Positions 28,001-35,862 of a stretch of DNA of 64,000 bases are shown here, piece after piece (the stretch's first letter is position 1; each line of letters begins with the position of its first letter). The stretch comes from Flavobacterium alvei. GTDB taxonomy: Bacteria; Bacteroidota; Bacteroidia; Flavobacteriales; Flavobacteriaceae. Both the position numbers and the translations under genes were made by a program. The notes below the pieces were generated by a model. The model was given only the letters and a program-made list of their open reading frames with translations. It did no database searches and was not told where the DNA came from. Location of the stretch: NCBI RefSeq assembly GCF_002920895.1, contig NZ_PQVG01000004.1:434001-498000 (forward strand), written 5' to 3'.

Positions 28001-29084
28001 TTTTCTCGTCTTCACAAAAGGACAGAATAAAATTTTCGGCAGGTTCATTGACTTTTACATTGTATTTGAAATTTTTAAAGTATTTTGGGCTGTTGCCAAT
28101 CATACTTATTCCACCACGCAAAGTTCCAATCCATTTATTTCCTGCAATATCTTCATACAAACTCCAAATCGAATTGCTTTTTATATATTGTTGTCCGTTG
28201 GCAAACTGGAATGGAAACGCTTTTTTATTTTTATCGATTATTTTATAAATACCATAGCCATCGGTAGTCAACCACAGTTCTTTTTTCTTGTCAATAACAA
28301 TATCAGTAACGGTGCAGTTATTTATTAAGTAATTTGCCGAAAGAGAGTAGGTTTTGGTATTAAAAGAAAAAATACCTTCATCGGTTCCCAACCAAAGTGT
28401 ATTATCTACAGAGAGTTTCATACATTTTACCTCCATCGAAAGCGGATAAACAACTTCCATCTTATTGGAATGATATCTATATTTACAAACACCTATATTT
28501 CTTACAAATACCCAACAAGAAGAATTTTTGGAATCATTTTCAAGAACAGCTGCATTATAATTGTATTTTTCAATTGGATTATTGGATTGTTCCAATGCTA
28601 TTGATTTGCCCTGAAATGAACCATTTTTATAAACCAGTAAACCAAAATTTTGAGAAGCCACCAACACCAAATCTTTTGAAACCGATCGAATCTGGTGAAT
28701 GACATCTTTTACAGTTTGTGTTTTAGTACTCGAAAGATATTCAATGGGGTGAAAAATAGATTTCTTTTTATCGAAAACACAGGCGCCATTTGCACCTCCA
28801 ACCCAGATGTTTTTTCTTGAATCGCCCTCAATGCAGTAAATAGTATTAAACGACAATGAGTTTTTGTCGTTGATTCTATTGCGATATACTTTAAAATTAT
28901 ATCCGTCATATCGATTGAGTCCATCATAAGTTCCAAACCACATAAATCCATCACTATCCTGATGAATTGCGGTTATTGAATTGTTGGACAGCCCATCGGA
29001 TATATCAAGAAATTTAACCGGATATTCTTGCGAAAAACCAGCTAAAGAAAAGACGAAGACAAAATATAAAACAATTTTTTTCAA
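25014..29084 (-). CDS. Hybrid two-component system sensor/regulator (HTCS)
   Basis: 1356 residues, all in one chain. A signal peptide covers about 1-18. Periplasmic two-component regulator propeller repeats span about 20-640 (repeated LWIGT/IWVST/LWVGT motifs). A Y_Y_Y domain spans about 685-765. The membrane helix is about 772-790. The HisKA phospho-acceptor is His828 in SHEFRTPLS. The HATPase has LLSNAFKY (N box, about 943-950) and SGFGIGL. The receiver spans about 1096-1210 with Asp1145, and the AraC-type HTH spans about 1250-1345. These proteins bind imported oligosaccharides and switch on the adjacent locus. The start codon is TTG: an in-frame TAG lies 7 codons upstream, and the next ATG (codon 48) would remove the signal peptide. 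Confidence 0.95.
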   Translation of the reverse strand: MKKIVLYFVFVFSLAGFSQEYPVKFLDISDGLSNNSITAIHQDSDGFMWFGTYDGLNRYDGYNFKVYRNRINDKNSLSFNTIYCIEGDSRKNIWVGGANGACVFDKKKSIFHPIEYLSSTKTQTVKDVIHQIRSVSKDLVLVASQNFGLLVYKNGSFQGKSIALEQSNNPIEKYNYNAAVLENDSKNSSCWVFVRNIGVCKYRYHSNKMEVVYPLSMEVKCMKLSVDNTLWLGTDEGIFSFNTKTYSLSANYLINNCTVTDIVIDKKKELWLTTDGYGIYKIIDKNKKAFPFQFANGQQYIKSNSIWSLYEDIAGNKWIGTLRGGISMIGNSPKYFKNFKYNVKVNEPAENFILSFCEDEKKNLWIGTDGAGLKYWDRKSNSYTIYGNSNNSTYKISSNFITSIIRDTDNQIWVSTWAGGINRINPVTHSVTRFSCYNSFTKQIEKNVWFVYKDSDDDIWASATNEGSLYLFDRAKNTFVLFNKSIDNLQCLIETSDGKFWGCNYTSLLAIDKKTKKYRKFPIGNSIRSLHEDKDKNLWVGTQEGGLLLFDRKTNKFNRLTTDDGLPSNTILRILEDKAGNLWMSTYNGICRFDKKNRTFRNFSVTDGLQSNQFSFNAGLKLSSGEFLFGGINGFNSFFPEDIKEFNQKYNLLLSDFYVNNQSIEESKNELITNWDSGKIKEVNLPYDQTTLSIEFVALDYNNADKINYAYYLEGWDNRWNYVGQARKANYARLTEGTYVFKVKTTNFRGGWNKEENLVTIIVSPPWYRSWWAYTFYLLAGAGLIYGYVRYNKNKEKLKYKVKIAELEGAKEKEIAEKQSSMFTYISHEFRTPLSLIINPLKKAIKTGNLENSSSVTDLVIAHRNARRLLSLVDQLLLFRKAENDADELKMSVINVNNLCYEVFQCFVNQAKDKKIDYTFQIPENNIEIIGDYEKIEISLFNLLSNAFKYTPDGREISLVLSETETNVSIEIIDSGNGIAKNDLEVIFDKFRQVNSKTPVGGSSGFGIGLFIVRYFIEKHKGTVSCTSEIGKGSVFKLTFLKGEDHFENLQISTVTPKMSPLVEELMADDTEAGIEVSVNAISENELHKAILTDKRILLIIEDNTDIRNYLIRLFSEVYIIYSAENGEEGLKLTKKHMPDLVISDIAMDVMDGFELCRKIKENSSLSHIPVILLTASKNPETHLQGISDGADDYITKPFDDDLLMARVESLLKNRSNLRAYFLDSITLKENTQKVPAEYQEMLKKCIAIIEANIHERDFTIKNFATEMGMSHRTLYTKIKIISGQTLNAFIRSIRIRRAAMLMLTENMNIAQASAEVGFEDPKYFRQQFVKLFGITPSEYIKKYKKSFDSDLNIIN

Positions 29085-29342
29085 GATAATATACTTAAAG
29101 AATAACTAATATTTTTCTAATGTATAGCAAAAAAAAGGATTAATCAAATTTTAATTAGTACCTAAAAGTGGCAAGTCAAAAGTCTAAGGTCAAAAGTTCC
29201 TACTAAATTGAGACTAATTGGATTTTCTACTTCAGTATTTTGGGTACATTTATTAGACACAATTTTTCTACAATCAGCAAGACTTTATAACTTTAAACTT
29301 GTGACTTTGGGGATAATTGATTTTATCAATGAGAATCTATGG

Positions 29343-31448
29343 TCAGTTTTTGGTGTTAATTTTATGGGCGCCTTTAGGCATTTCGGGAATCCATTTTGGA
29401 ATTTTTCCAAAGCTTATAAAATGGGAACAATTAGATAAAGCCGTCATAATTTTAGTGCCAAAAATGGAATGAAAAAAGGAAACCATTTTCAATCCCACTC
29501 TCAAAATTGCCGTAGTTCCTGCCATATGAGAGCCAATGTAAGCAGCAACTTTTTTATTGCCAGATTTTAATTCGTTGGCACGCCAAGTTTTTACAAATTT
29601 CCCAGTGTCAATGTTTACTGGGCAAGCCAAGGCACAAAGCCCATCGGTGGCACAGGTTTCATCTAATTGATAGGTGACATCTTTCTGAATTTCCGCTAAT
29701 CGAGTTGGGTCTTCATTCGTTTCTTCCAAACGGCTAATTTCTCGGGCAATGACAATACGTTGTCTGGGTGATAAAGTCAATCCTTCAGAAACGCAATGCG
29801 GTTCACAAAAGCCACATTCCATACATTTATCCACTATGAGGTGAGATTCTGGCATTGGTTTTAGGTTTTTGAGATGCGCTTTTGGATCTGGATTGATTAA
29901 AACATCTGGATTGATTTTATTATGAGGATCAAAGATGTTTTTGATGCGTTTCATGATTTCGTAAGCAGCTGTTCCCCATTCTTTTTCCACAAATGGCGCC
30001 ATATTTCGACCTGTTCCGTGTTCGGCTTTTAAGGAACCATTAAATTGATTCACAACTAAATCGGCCAATTCAGCCATCAGTTTTTCATATCGATCGACTT
30101 CGGTTTGGTTTGAAAAATCTTGAGAAAATACAAAATGCAAGTTTCCTTCCAAGGCGTGACCAAATAAAACGGCATCGTGGTATTCGTATTTCTTGAACAA
30201 ATCTTTCAAGGCCAAACATGCATCAGCCAATTGTGGTAATGGAAAAGCAACGTCTTCAATGATGACCGAAGTTCCGTTTTTTCGGAGTCCGCCAACCGTT
30301 GGTAATAAACCTTTTCGAGCTTTCCAATTGAAATAATATTGTTTGGGGTCTCTCGTAAATTCATAATCCGTATAGGTTGGAATGGATTGAATTTGCAGTC
30401 GAATTTGTTCTTGTTTTTGATGTATAACTTCCAAATCATTGTCTCGACATTCGACTAATAAAGCACAGGCTGATTCTGGTAATGTTTTGAAATAGGTTGG
30501 CGCATCTGGATCAAATTCGACTGAACGAATGGATTCTCTATCCAATAATTCTACGGCAGCAACAGGACTTGATTTTAATAAAATAGTAGCATTGCAGGCA
30601 TCCTGAATCGTGTTGAAAATAATCAAAGAGCAAGATTTGTACTTTTCGTCAATGACTGTTTTGAAAGTTACGTTGGATATAAAAGCCAAAGTCCCTTCCG
30701 ATCCAACCATCAAATGTTTGATGATTTCAATAGGATCTTGATAATCAACCAAAGCATTGATGCTGTAGCCTGTGGTGTTTTTTATTTTGAATTTATTCTT
30801 GATGAAATGATACAAAGTTTCATCGTTTTTGATGGTATCTCTTAGGCTTTCTATTTCTTGAATTAAGCCTTTTTGATTGTTTTTGAAAGCAGCAACACTA
30901 TCTTGATTTGCGGTGTCAAGAATAGTTCCGTCGTTTAATACAATTCGGATATCGGCTATGGTTTGATAGGAGTTTTGAGCTGTTCCGCAGCACATTCCGC
31001 TGGCATTATTGGCAACAATTCCGCCAATCATTGCTGCACCAATTGACGCCGGATCGGGGCCAATTTTTAATCCGTGAGGTGCTAAAAATGTATTCGCTCT
31101 TGCTCCAACAATTCCGGGTTCTAATTTTATTTTTTGATTGTTTTCTAAAAGTTCAAAATTTTTCCAACCGTGAGTGGCAACCACCAAAACCGAATCGGTA
31201 ATCGCTTGACCAGACAAACTGGTTCCTGCTGCCCGAAAAGTCAAAGCGATATCGAGTATTTTGGCATGTTTGATGATTTCGATTATTTCCGTTTCGTTGT
31301 GAGCTAGAATTACAATTTTAGGAATAAGTCTATAAAAACTGGCATCGGTTCCGTAAGCAAGGGTTTGCAACGGATTGTCCAAAATTCTTTTGGGATCAAT
31401 AGATTTTGATAAATTATCTTTTAATTTTTGATAAGCAGGAGCTAACAT
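29343..31448 (-). CDS. FAD-linked oxidoreductase with 4Fe-4S domain (GlcD/Dld-type), C-terminally short
   Basis: 701 residues, cytoplasmic. The FAD-binding PCMH domain is about 40-230 (FRAAGTSLSGQA, GPDPASIGAAMIGGIVANNASGM). The FAD-oxidase C-terminal domain is about 240-500 (HALEGNLHFVF, KAEHGTGRNMAPFVEKEWG). A ferredoxin-like segment has CMECGFCEPHC at 542-552 and CATDGLCALACPV near 599-611. The family oxidises 2-hydroxy acids such as D-lactate or D-2-hydroxyglutarate. Close relatives, as I remember them, continue for another 250-300 residues with a cysteine-rich CCG domain, which is absent here. The frame stops at TGA right after MPKGAHKINTKN, and I see no continuation in the next 240 bp. 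Physiological substrate unknown. Confidence 0.85.
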   Translation of the reverse strand: MLAPAYQKLKDNLSKSIDPKRILDNPLQTLAYGTDASFYRLIPKIVILAHNETEIIEIIKHAKILDIALTFRAAGTSLSGQAITDSVLVVATHGWKNFELLENNQKIKLEPGIVGARANTFLAPHGLKIGPDPASIGAAMIGGIVANNASGMCCGTAQNSYQTIADIRIVLNDGTILDTANQDSVAAFKNNQKGLIQEIESLRDTIKNDETLYHFIKNKFKIKNTTGYSINALVDYQDPIEIIKHLMVGSEGTLAFISNVTFKTVIDEKYKSCSLIIFNTIQDACNATILLKSSPVAAVELLDRESIRSVEFDPDAPTYFKTLPESACALLVECRDNDLEVIHQKQEQIRLQIQSIPTYTDYEFTRDPKQYYFNWKARKGLLPTVGGLRKNGTSVIIEDVAFPLPQLADACLALKDLFKKYEYHDAVLFGHALEGNLHFVFSQDFSNQTEVDRYEKLMAELADLVVNQFNGSLKAEHGTGRNMAPFVEKEWGTAAYEIMKRIKNIFDPHNKINPDVLINPDPKAHLKNLKPMPESHLIVDKCMECGFCEPHCVSEGLTLSPRQRIVIAREISRLEETNEDPTRLAEIQKDVTYQLDETCATDGLCALACPVNIDTGKFVKTWRANELKSGNKKVAAYIGSHMAGTTAILRVGLKMVSFFHSIFGTKIMTALSNCSHFISFGKIPKWIPEMPKGAHKINTKN

Positions 31449-31524
31449 GGGAAATGTTCTATTTTTAGAATGTAAATTTAGGGATTAGAAAGTTCTTATT
31501 ATAATTTTTAATTTTAACAAAAAA

Positions 31525-31548
31525 AAACGAAGCACTATGGCCTCGTTT
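31525..31548 (-). terminator. Terminator after the ACT-like gene
   Basis: Arms AAACGAAGC (31525-31533) and GCCTCGTTT (31540-31548) form a 9-bp stem with one G-U pair. On the minus strand the stem is followed by a run of nine T residues. It ends the transcript of the gene at 31571-32227. Confidence 0.8.
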
Positions 31549-31570
31549 CTATATAAAAAAAGAAAAGTTG

Positions 31571-32227
31571 TTAGTTTTTCAAATCTTTAATCACTTTGAA
31601 TGCGATATCTACTTCATCCTCGCTAACCAAAATAGTGAATTCGTTTGAAGTCGAAATGACTTCATTGATGATAATTCCTTCCCAAGCCAAACGCTGAAAA
31701 ATAAAATAATAAATTCCAGGAACAACTATATTTTCTTTCGGTAATTTAACGGTAATCGAAGCTAAATTTTCTAGTTTTTGAATTAATCTTTCGTTGGCAA
31801 AATGTTTGTCAACCAAATGATTTACGGTGTTGCTCACTACAATATTAGTTTCATTTACACCTCTTGATGAGGTATAAAATATATCCGAAAAAGTATTGAT
31901 ATCGGTAATTAAATCGGCTTGTTTGTTCAAAACAGTATCCGAAGCTGCAAAAGTATAATCGGTCAACGAAGAGCGAACGGTGATTTCGCCAATGTTTTTG
32001 ATAACCTTATTGATCTTGTGATTCAGCCTAAAATCCAACTCTTCGGTTAGTCTTTTTAAAGCCATTACAACAGCGCCTTGTTTGACTTCTTTTCCAAATT
32101 CTGATTCCAATTCAACCATAATATTTCTGGACAAAGAGGTCAAATTGATGATTCCAAGCGACAAAGCATTTAGTAAAAATGGCTTTGTTTTGATGTAATT
32201 TTCTACAATAGAGGAAACAGTTTTCAT
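31571..32227 (-). CDS. ACT-domain-like protein (aspartokinase-regulatory-like), function unknown
   Basis: 218 residues, no signal peptide or membrane segment. The N-terminal part (about 1-80) is helical and may be a winged-helix-like region (FLLNALSLGIINLTSLSRNIM, VVMALKRLTEELD). The C-terminal half has beta-alpha-beta patterns of two ACT-like units (LENLASITVKLPKENIVVPGIYYFIFQRLAWEGIIINEVISTSNEFTILV is the clearest, broken here for reading). ACT domains bind amino acids and regulate enzymes. No kinase domain is present, so it is not an aspartate kinase despite the similarity. It stands alone between a terminator and a 107-bp gap. Function unknown. Confidence 0.65.
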   Translation of the reverse strand: MKTVSSIVENYIKTKPFLLNALSLGIINLTSLSRNIMVELESEFGKEVKQGAVVMALKRLTEELDFRLNHKINKVIKNIGEITVRSSLTDYTFAASDTVLNKQADLITDINTFSDIFYTSSRGVNETNIVVSNTVNHLVDKHFANERLIQKLENLASITVKLPKENIVVPGIYYFIFQRLAWEGIIINEVISTSNEFTILVSEDEVDIAFKVIKDLKN

Positions 32228-32334
32228 GGCAAAATAGGTGTTTTTACTTAGTTTGTACTTGGTTTTTGGTTTAAAAACTTCTGCAAAGATAAATAAAAAA
32301 CAATTTGTTACAAATATAACATTAAATTTTTTTA

Positions 32335-32694
32335 TTAAAAATGATAAAAAGCGTCTTTAAGATGCTCAATTACAAAAGATTTGTCTTCTTTGTGGATGGC
32401 GATAATGTCAAAACGAACATCAATATCTATATTTTTTGAAATTACGTATTCGTTTACTGCTTTTACAAGAAGTTGAATTTTCTTTGGTTTCACAAAATCT
32501 TGGGGCAAACCAAATTCTAACGATGAGCGAGTTTTTACTTCAACAATAGCAAGTGTATTTTGATTTTTGGCAATAATGTCGATTTCTGCTTTTTGAAAAG
32601 TCCAATTGGTTTCCAGAATTTCATAGCCTTCTTTCTGAAGAAATTCAACAGCTAATTCTTCTCCCAGTTTTCCTAATTCGTTGTGTGAAGCCAT
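32335..32694 (-). CDS. YraN family protein (UPF0102, endonuclease-like fold)
   Basis: 119 residues, the usual length. The restriction-endonuclease-like core is visible: GKLGEELAVEFLQKEGYEIL, then the D-x(n)-E-x-K pattern in AEIDIIAK and LAIVEVKTRSS, and the C-terminal VRFDIIAI. The family is widespread and proposed to act on nucleic acids, but its cellular role is poorly defined. It is preceded by a spacer with degenerate repeats and has no close co-directional partner, although the LD-carboxypeptidase gene lies 121 bp upstream on the same strand. Confidence 0.92.
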   Translation of the reverse strand: MASHNELGKLGEELAVEFLQKEGYEILETNWTFQKAEIDIIAKNQNTLAIVEVKTRSSLEFGLPQDFVKPKKIQLLVKAVNEYVISKNIDIDVRFDIIAIHKEDKSFVIEHLKDAFYHF

Positions 32695-32696
32695 AG

Positions 32697-32745
32697 AAAT
32701 TTTAGATTTTAGAATGCAGATTTTAGATTTCAGAAAATAGAATAA
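32697..32745. repeat. Degenerate repeats of an AGATTTTAGA-type unit
   Basis: The spacer before yraN contains AATTTTAGATTTTAGAATGC and then GCAGATTTTAGATTTCAGAA. Related words occur at 55101-55150 (as the complement, GAAATCTGAAATCT) and at 61091-61105 (GCAGATTTTAGATTT). It looks like a family of short, degenerate tandem repeats limited to spacers. Confidence 0.5.
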
Positions 32746-32815
32746 AGAGCAAAGAAAAAAGAAATCGGAATCAACCTTTTAAAGTCTATCCTCTTTACTC
32801 TTTCTTCTATTCTCT

Positions 32816-33817
32816 TTACTCAAAAACCACCGTACCACCATTTTCATTAACCTCCAAACTAACGGTATTTCCCATAATCAAGGCTCTGTTGTCGTGAACG
32901 TGTCCTGCTGGGAAATTATAGAGAATTGGGATATTGTATTTTTGGGTTATATCTTGCACAATTTCATTGGCATTTTTTCCCCAAGGAATGTCATTGTCTT
33001 TCATTTTTGTCATTCCGCCCACAATAATTCCTTTGATACTTTCAAGACAGCCGTTGCGTTTCAGGTTCATCATCATTCGGTCGATATGATAGAGGTATTC
33101 GTCCAAATCTTCGATGAATAAGATTTTGTCGGTACAGTCAATCGCTGATTTAGACCCGAACAAACTATTTAAAATAGACAAATTTCCGCCAACTAATTCG
33201 CCCGTAGCTTTGCCAAAACGATTCATCGGAAAGGGATTAATTTTATATGATATCGGTTCGCCAAACAAAGCACTTTTCAAAGACGCTTTAGATTCGGGGG
33301 CTGTAGTTGCAATGCTAACAGGCATCGTGCCGTGAATGGATTTGAATCCCATCGTATTGAGATGGTTGTGCAAAACCGTTACATCACTGAAACCTACAAT
33401 CCATTTTGGATGTTGTTTGAATTTAGTAAAATCTAATAAGTCTATCATTCGAACGGTGCCATAACCACCTCGAACGCACCAAATAGCTTTGATGTTGGGA
33501 TTATCCATTTGTTGTTGAAAATCGGCAGCACGTTGTTCATCCGTTCCAGCCAATTGATTATAATCCAATCCAATCGTGCTTCCTATAACGACTTCTAATC
33601 CCCAAGAATGCAATAAATCTATTGAAGGTTTCAGATTGTCATCAATATTTTTTCGGGCTGTTGACACAATGGCAACGGTGTCTCCTTTTTGTAAATAGGC
33701 TGGTGTAATCATACTGGTTTGGGCTTGGAAATTTATAGATTGAAAAACAAAAATAAGGATTAGAAGTTTATAAAAAACAGCATTGTTATTTTTAAAAAAG
33801 TTTCTAATAGCAATCAT
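32816..33817 (-). CDS. LD-carboxypeptidase (peptidase family S66)
   Basis: The ATG at 33815-33817 is chosen; a TTG four codons upstream would overlap the preceding gene. The protein has 333 residues with a signal or anchor segment (about 13-32, YKLLILIFVFQSINFQAQ), so it is exported. The family motifs are the nucleophile Ser144 in IVGFSDVTVLHNH, Glu in LFIEDLDEYLYHIDRMM and His in NFPAGHVHDN. S66 enzymes trim the terminal D-alanine from murein tetrapeptides during cell-wall recycling. The cytoplasmic LdcA of E. coli lacks a signal peptide, so the periplasmic location differs. The gene begins 4 bp after the stop of the nuclease gene, which suggests read-through from it. Confidence 0.88.
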   Translation of the reverse strand: MIAIRNFFKNNNAVFYKLLILIFVFQSINFQAQTSMITPAYLQKGDTVAIVSTARKNIDDNLKPSIDLLHSWGLEVVIGSTIGLDYNQLAGTDEQRAADFQQQMDNPNIKAIWCVRGGYGTVRMIDLLDFTKFKQHPKWIVGFSDVTVLHNHLNTMGFKSIHGTMPVSIATTAPESKASLKSALFGEPISYKINPFPMNRFGKATGELVGGNLSILNSLFGSKSAIDCTDKILFIEDLDEYLYHIDRMMMNLKRNGCLESIKGIIVGGMTKMKDNDIPWGKNANEIVQDITQKYNIPILYNFPAGHVHDNRALIMGNTVSLEVNENGGTVVFE

Positions 33818-33821
33818 ATTT

Positions 33822-35786
33822 TTATTCAATTAGTAATTTTTTGACAACTGTTTTGTCCTCTGAATGGATTTTGGCATAATAAACTCCAGTTGGAAAATCA
33901 ATGGCTAATTTTGTTTCTCCATAAATTTTCTGCTCCAAAATTTTTGCTCCAAGGCTGTTGTAAATTTCGATGTTAGCCTCTTCATTCAAACCAGAAATCG
34001 TAATCGATTTTTGGGCTGGATTAGGATAAAGAGTCACTTTTAAATTCACAAAATCAGGATTCGACAAATTGAAATGCCAGGTTTGACCAGCTTTTGCTCC
34101 CCAAATATAATTCGCCAAATCGGGATAATCAATAAACGGATTTCGGTTGACTTGCCAAGTGTAAATATAATTATTTCTGTTCATTTCAAAATCATCGGCT
34201 GGGTCTAACGTATTCCAAGTTAAGAGCGAAGCCAAATCGCCCAATTGCCCAACGGTGGTGTCGGCAATATCTCCATTGACAATACTCAAAGCATTGTAGC
34301 GAACTGCCATATAAAAAACGGAACGTGCCACATCGCCTTTCCACGAACCTTTGGTTCCGCTGGGACCGTTGTAGCCTGTTAAGCCATAATCGTTGTTATT
34401 TCTAAGGCTGTTTTGGGCACCATCTTCGGCACGAAGGTGATGGGCATCGGCGTGACCGGCAAGAATATCGTCGGCATTAGTCGGCAACCAAAAATTAATT
34501 CCGTCTGGAATACTTTCGGTTCCATCGGTAAAACCGCCACGCGATTGCGGATAAATGTGTTCGCGATTCCATTTTCCGGTATTGATTCCGGTGTCTTGAA
34601 ATTCTAGTTTGGAACGGCCTTGTTCAACATACATCAACCAAACTTCGTTGCTGTTCAAAGGGTTTTGATCGGCGGTTTTTAGAATATCAATAATATCGCC
34701 ATAATTATGAGCATGAACAACAGCTGGATTGGCAATAATATCTTGAATGGCTTGTTTTAAAGCAGCTCCCGAAAGTCCTTCAAGCGAGGCATAATATCCC
34801 GCAGGAGCTGTACTGGAAACAATGCCATAGGTTGGATTTAAAGGTGTTCCGAATGGAGCAACGGTAAAATCATTATCGACCACTCGAATTTCGATATTGT
34901 CGTTGAGTTTTTTGTATTGAACAGGAATTGCACCTATTTTAATTTTCAAAACTTCGTCGCCTTCGTTCAAAACATCGTCAATAAGTGTGATAGTTGTGGT
35001 GAAAGTATTGGAACCTGAAGGAATTAAAACAGTAGTATTGCCAGAAAAATCGGCAGAGGTGAAAAAAGAATTATTTAAAGTAAAAGTAAATGTCAAATCG
35101 CTGGTTACATTGGTTTGGATTGTGAAAGTTATTGGAAAACTATCGCCTTCATTTTTATTGACAGTATTTGCGGTTATTGAAATTCCGTTGAAAATGATTC
35201 CACTTCCATCATTATTAGCTCCAGGAGTTGGGTTTTTGGTTTCATAGGTTCCGTCATTTTTTCTTTGAATAGATTGGGTGGTTTGAAGGCTGTTTTGTCC
35301 TTCGTCATATTGAACAGAAACTCCTAACAAAGCCATTAAAGCTGTAGCATCGGCATCTTTGGTGTCATACATTAAAGCGTCGATGAGGTTTGTGGTCGTT
35401 GCTAAAGTGTCGTCGGGAAAATCGGAGGAGTTTCCTAGGTATAATCCAACGCCATCGGCACCATTTTGAATGATATTGTCTGGAAATATTTTGTCTGGAG
35501 ATGGAGAAACAAGTGAATTTCCAATGAGAACAATTCCGTTGGCATCGGTGGTCAATCCGTCTAAATCTATGGTGTAATAACTTTTGTTGGCGGTGGTGGA
35601 AGTGGCATTTCCATTGAAGAAAACCAATACATAACCGTCTAACGGAAAGTTGGGCGTGGTCGATTTTAATTCGATAAATTCTTTGTCATCCGTACTTGGT
35701 GTATCAGAATCTAATTCGTTGATAACAACCTGACCAGAAGTTATATAACTAAAAGTTAAAAGGAGTAGGGTATAAAATTTTTTCAT
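33822..35786 (-). CDS. Secreted endonuclease I-family nuclease with lamin-tail and Calx-beta-like domains, T9SS cargo
   Basis: 654 residues. A signal peptide (about 1-18) precedes a lamin-tail domain (about 19-190, VVINELDSDTPSTDDKEFIEL). A Calx-beta-like region follows (about 200-310, LIDDVLNEGDEVLKIKI). The EndA/NucM endonuclease I domain is about 325-570, with the beta-beta-alpha-metal motif NREHIYPQSRGG near residue 406 and HADAHHLRAED. The C-terminal type IX secretion tail is about 580-654 (LYPNPAQKSITISGL, ending VVKKLLIE). It would be exported and attached to or released from the surface to cut extracellular DNA or RNA. The neighbouring TonB receptor and DUF5689 protein support a nucleic-acid scavenging role. 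Confidence 0.9.
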   Translation of the reverse strand: MKKFYTLLLLTFSYITSGQVVINELDSDTPSTDDKEFIELKSTTPNFPLDGYVLVFFNGNATSTTANKSYYTIDLDGLTTDANGIVLIGNSLVSPSPDKIFPDNIIQNGADGVGLYLGNSSDFPDDTLATTTNLIDALMYDTKDADATALMALLGVSVQYDEGQNSLQTTQSIQRKNDGTYETKNPTPGANNDGSGIIFNGISITANTVNKNEGDSFPITFTIQTNVTSDLTFTFTLNNSFFTSADFSGNTTVLIPSGSNTFTTTITLIDDVLNEGDEVLKIKIGAIPVQYKKLNDNIEIRVVDNDFTVAPFGTPLNPTYGIVSSTAPAGYYASLEGLSGAALKQAIQDIIANPAVVHAHNYGDIIDILKTADQNPLNSNEVWLMYVEQGRSKLEFQDTGINTGKWNREHIYPQSRGGFTDGTESIPDGINFWLPTNADDILAGHADAHHLRAEDGAQNSLRNNNDYGLTGYNGPSGTKGSWKGDVARSVFYMAVRYNALSIVNGDIADTTVGQLGDLASLLTWNTLDPADDFEMNRNNYIYTWQVNRNPFIDYPDLANYIWGAKAGQTWHFNLSNPDFVNLKVTLYPNPAQKSITISGLNEEANIEIYNSLGAKILEQKIYGETKLAIDFPTGVYYAKIHSEDKTVVKKLLIE

Positions 35787-35806
35787 TGGAATGAAATTTA
35801 AAGAAT

Positions 35807-35839
35807 AAAAAAGGCTTCCATATCACGGAAGCCTTTTAG
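35807..35839 (-). terminator. Hairpin terminator between DUF5689 and nuclease genes
   Basis: Arms AAAAGGCTTCC (35809-35819) and GGAAGCCTTTT (35827-35837) are perfect 11-bp complements with a 7-base loop, flanked by A/T tracts on both sides. It lies 23 bp after the stop of the DUF5689 gene and 21 bp before the nuclease start, so it probably attenuates nuclease expression relative to the transporter genes. Confidence 0.85.
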
Positions 35840-35862
35840 ATTTATTTTTTCACAATAAAAGA

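Noticed and set aside
31571..32227. Labelling the ACT-like protein as aspartate kinase
   Set aside because: No kinase motifs are present; only the regulatory-type ACT pattern can be supported.
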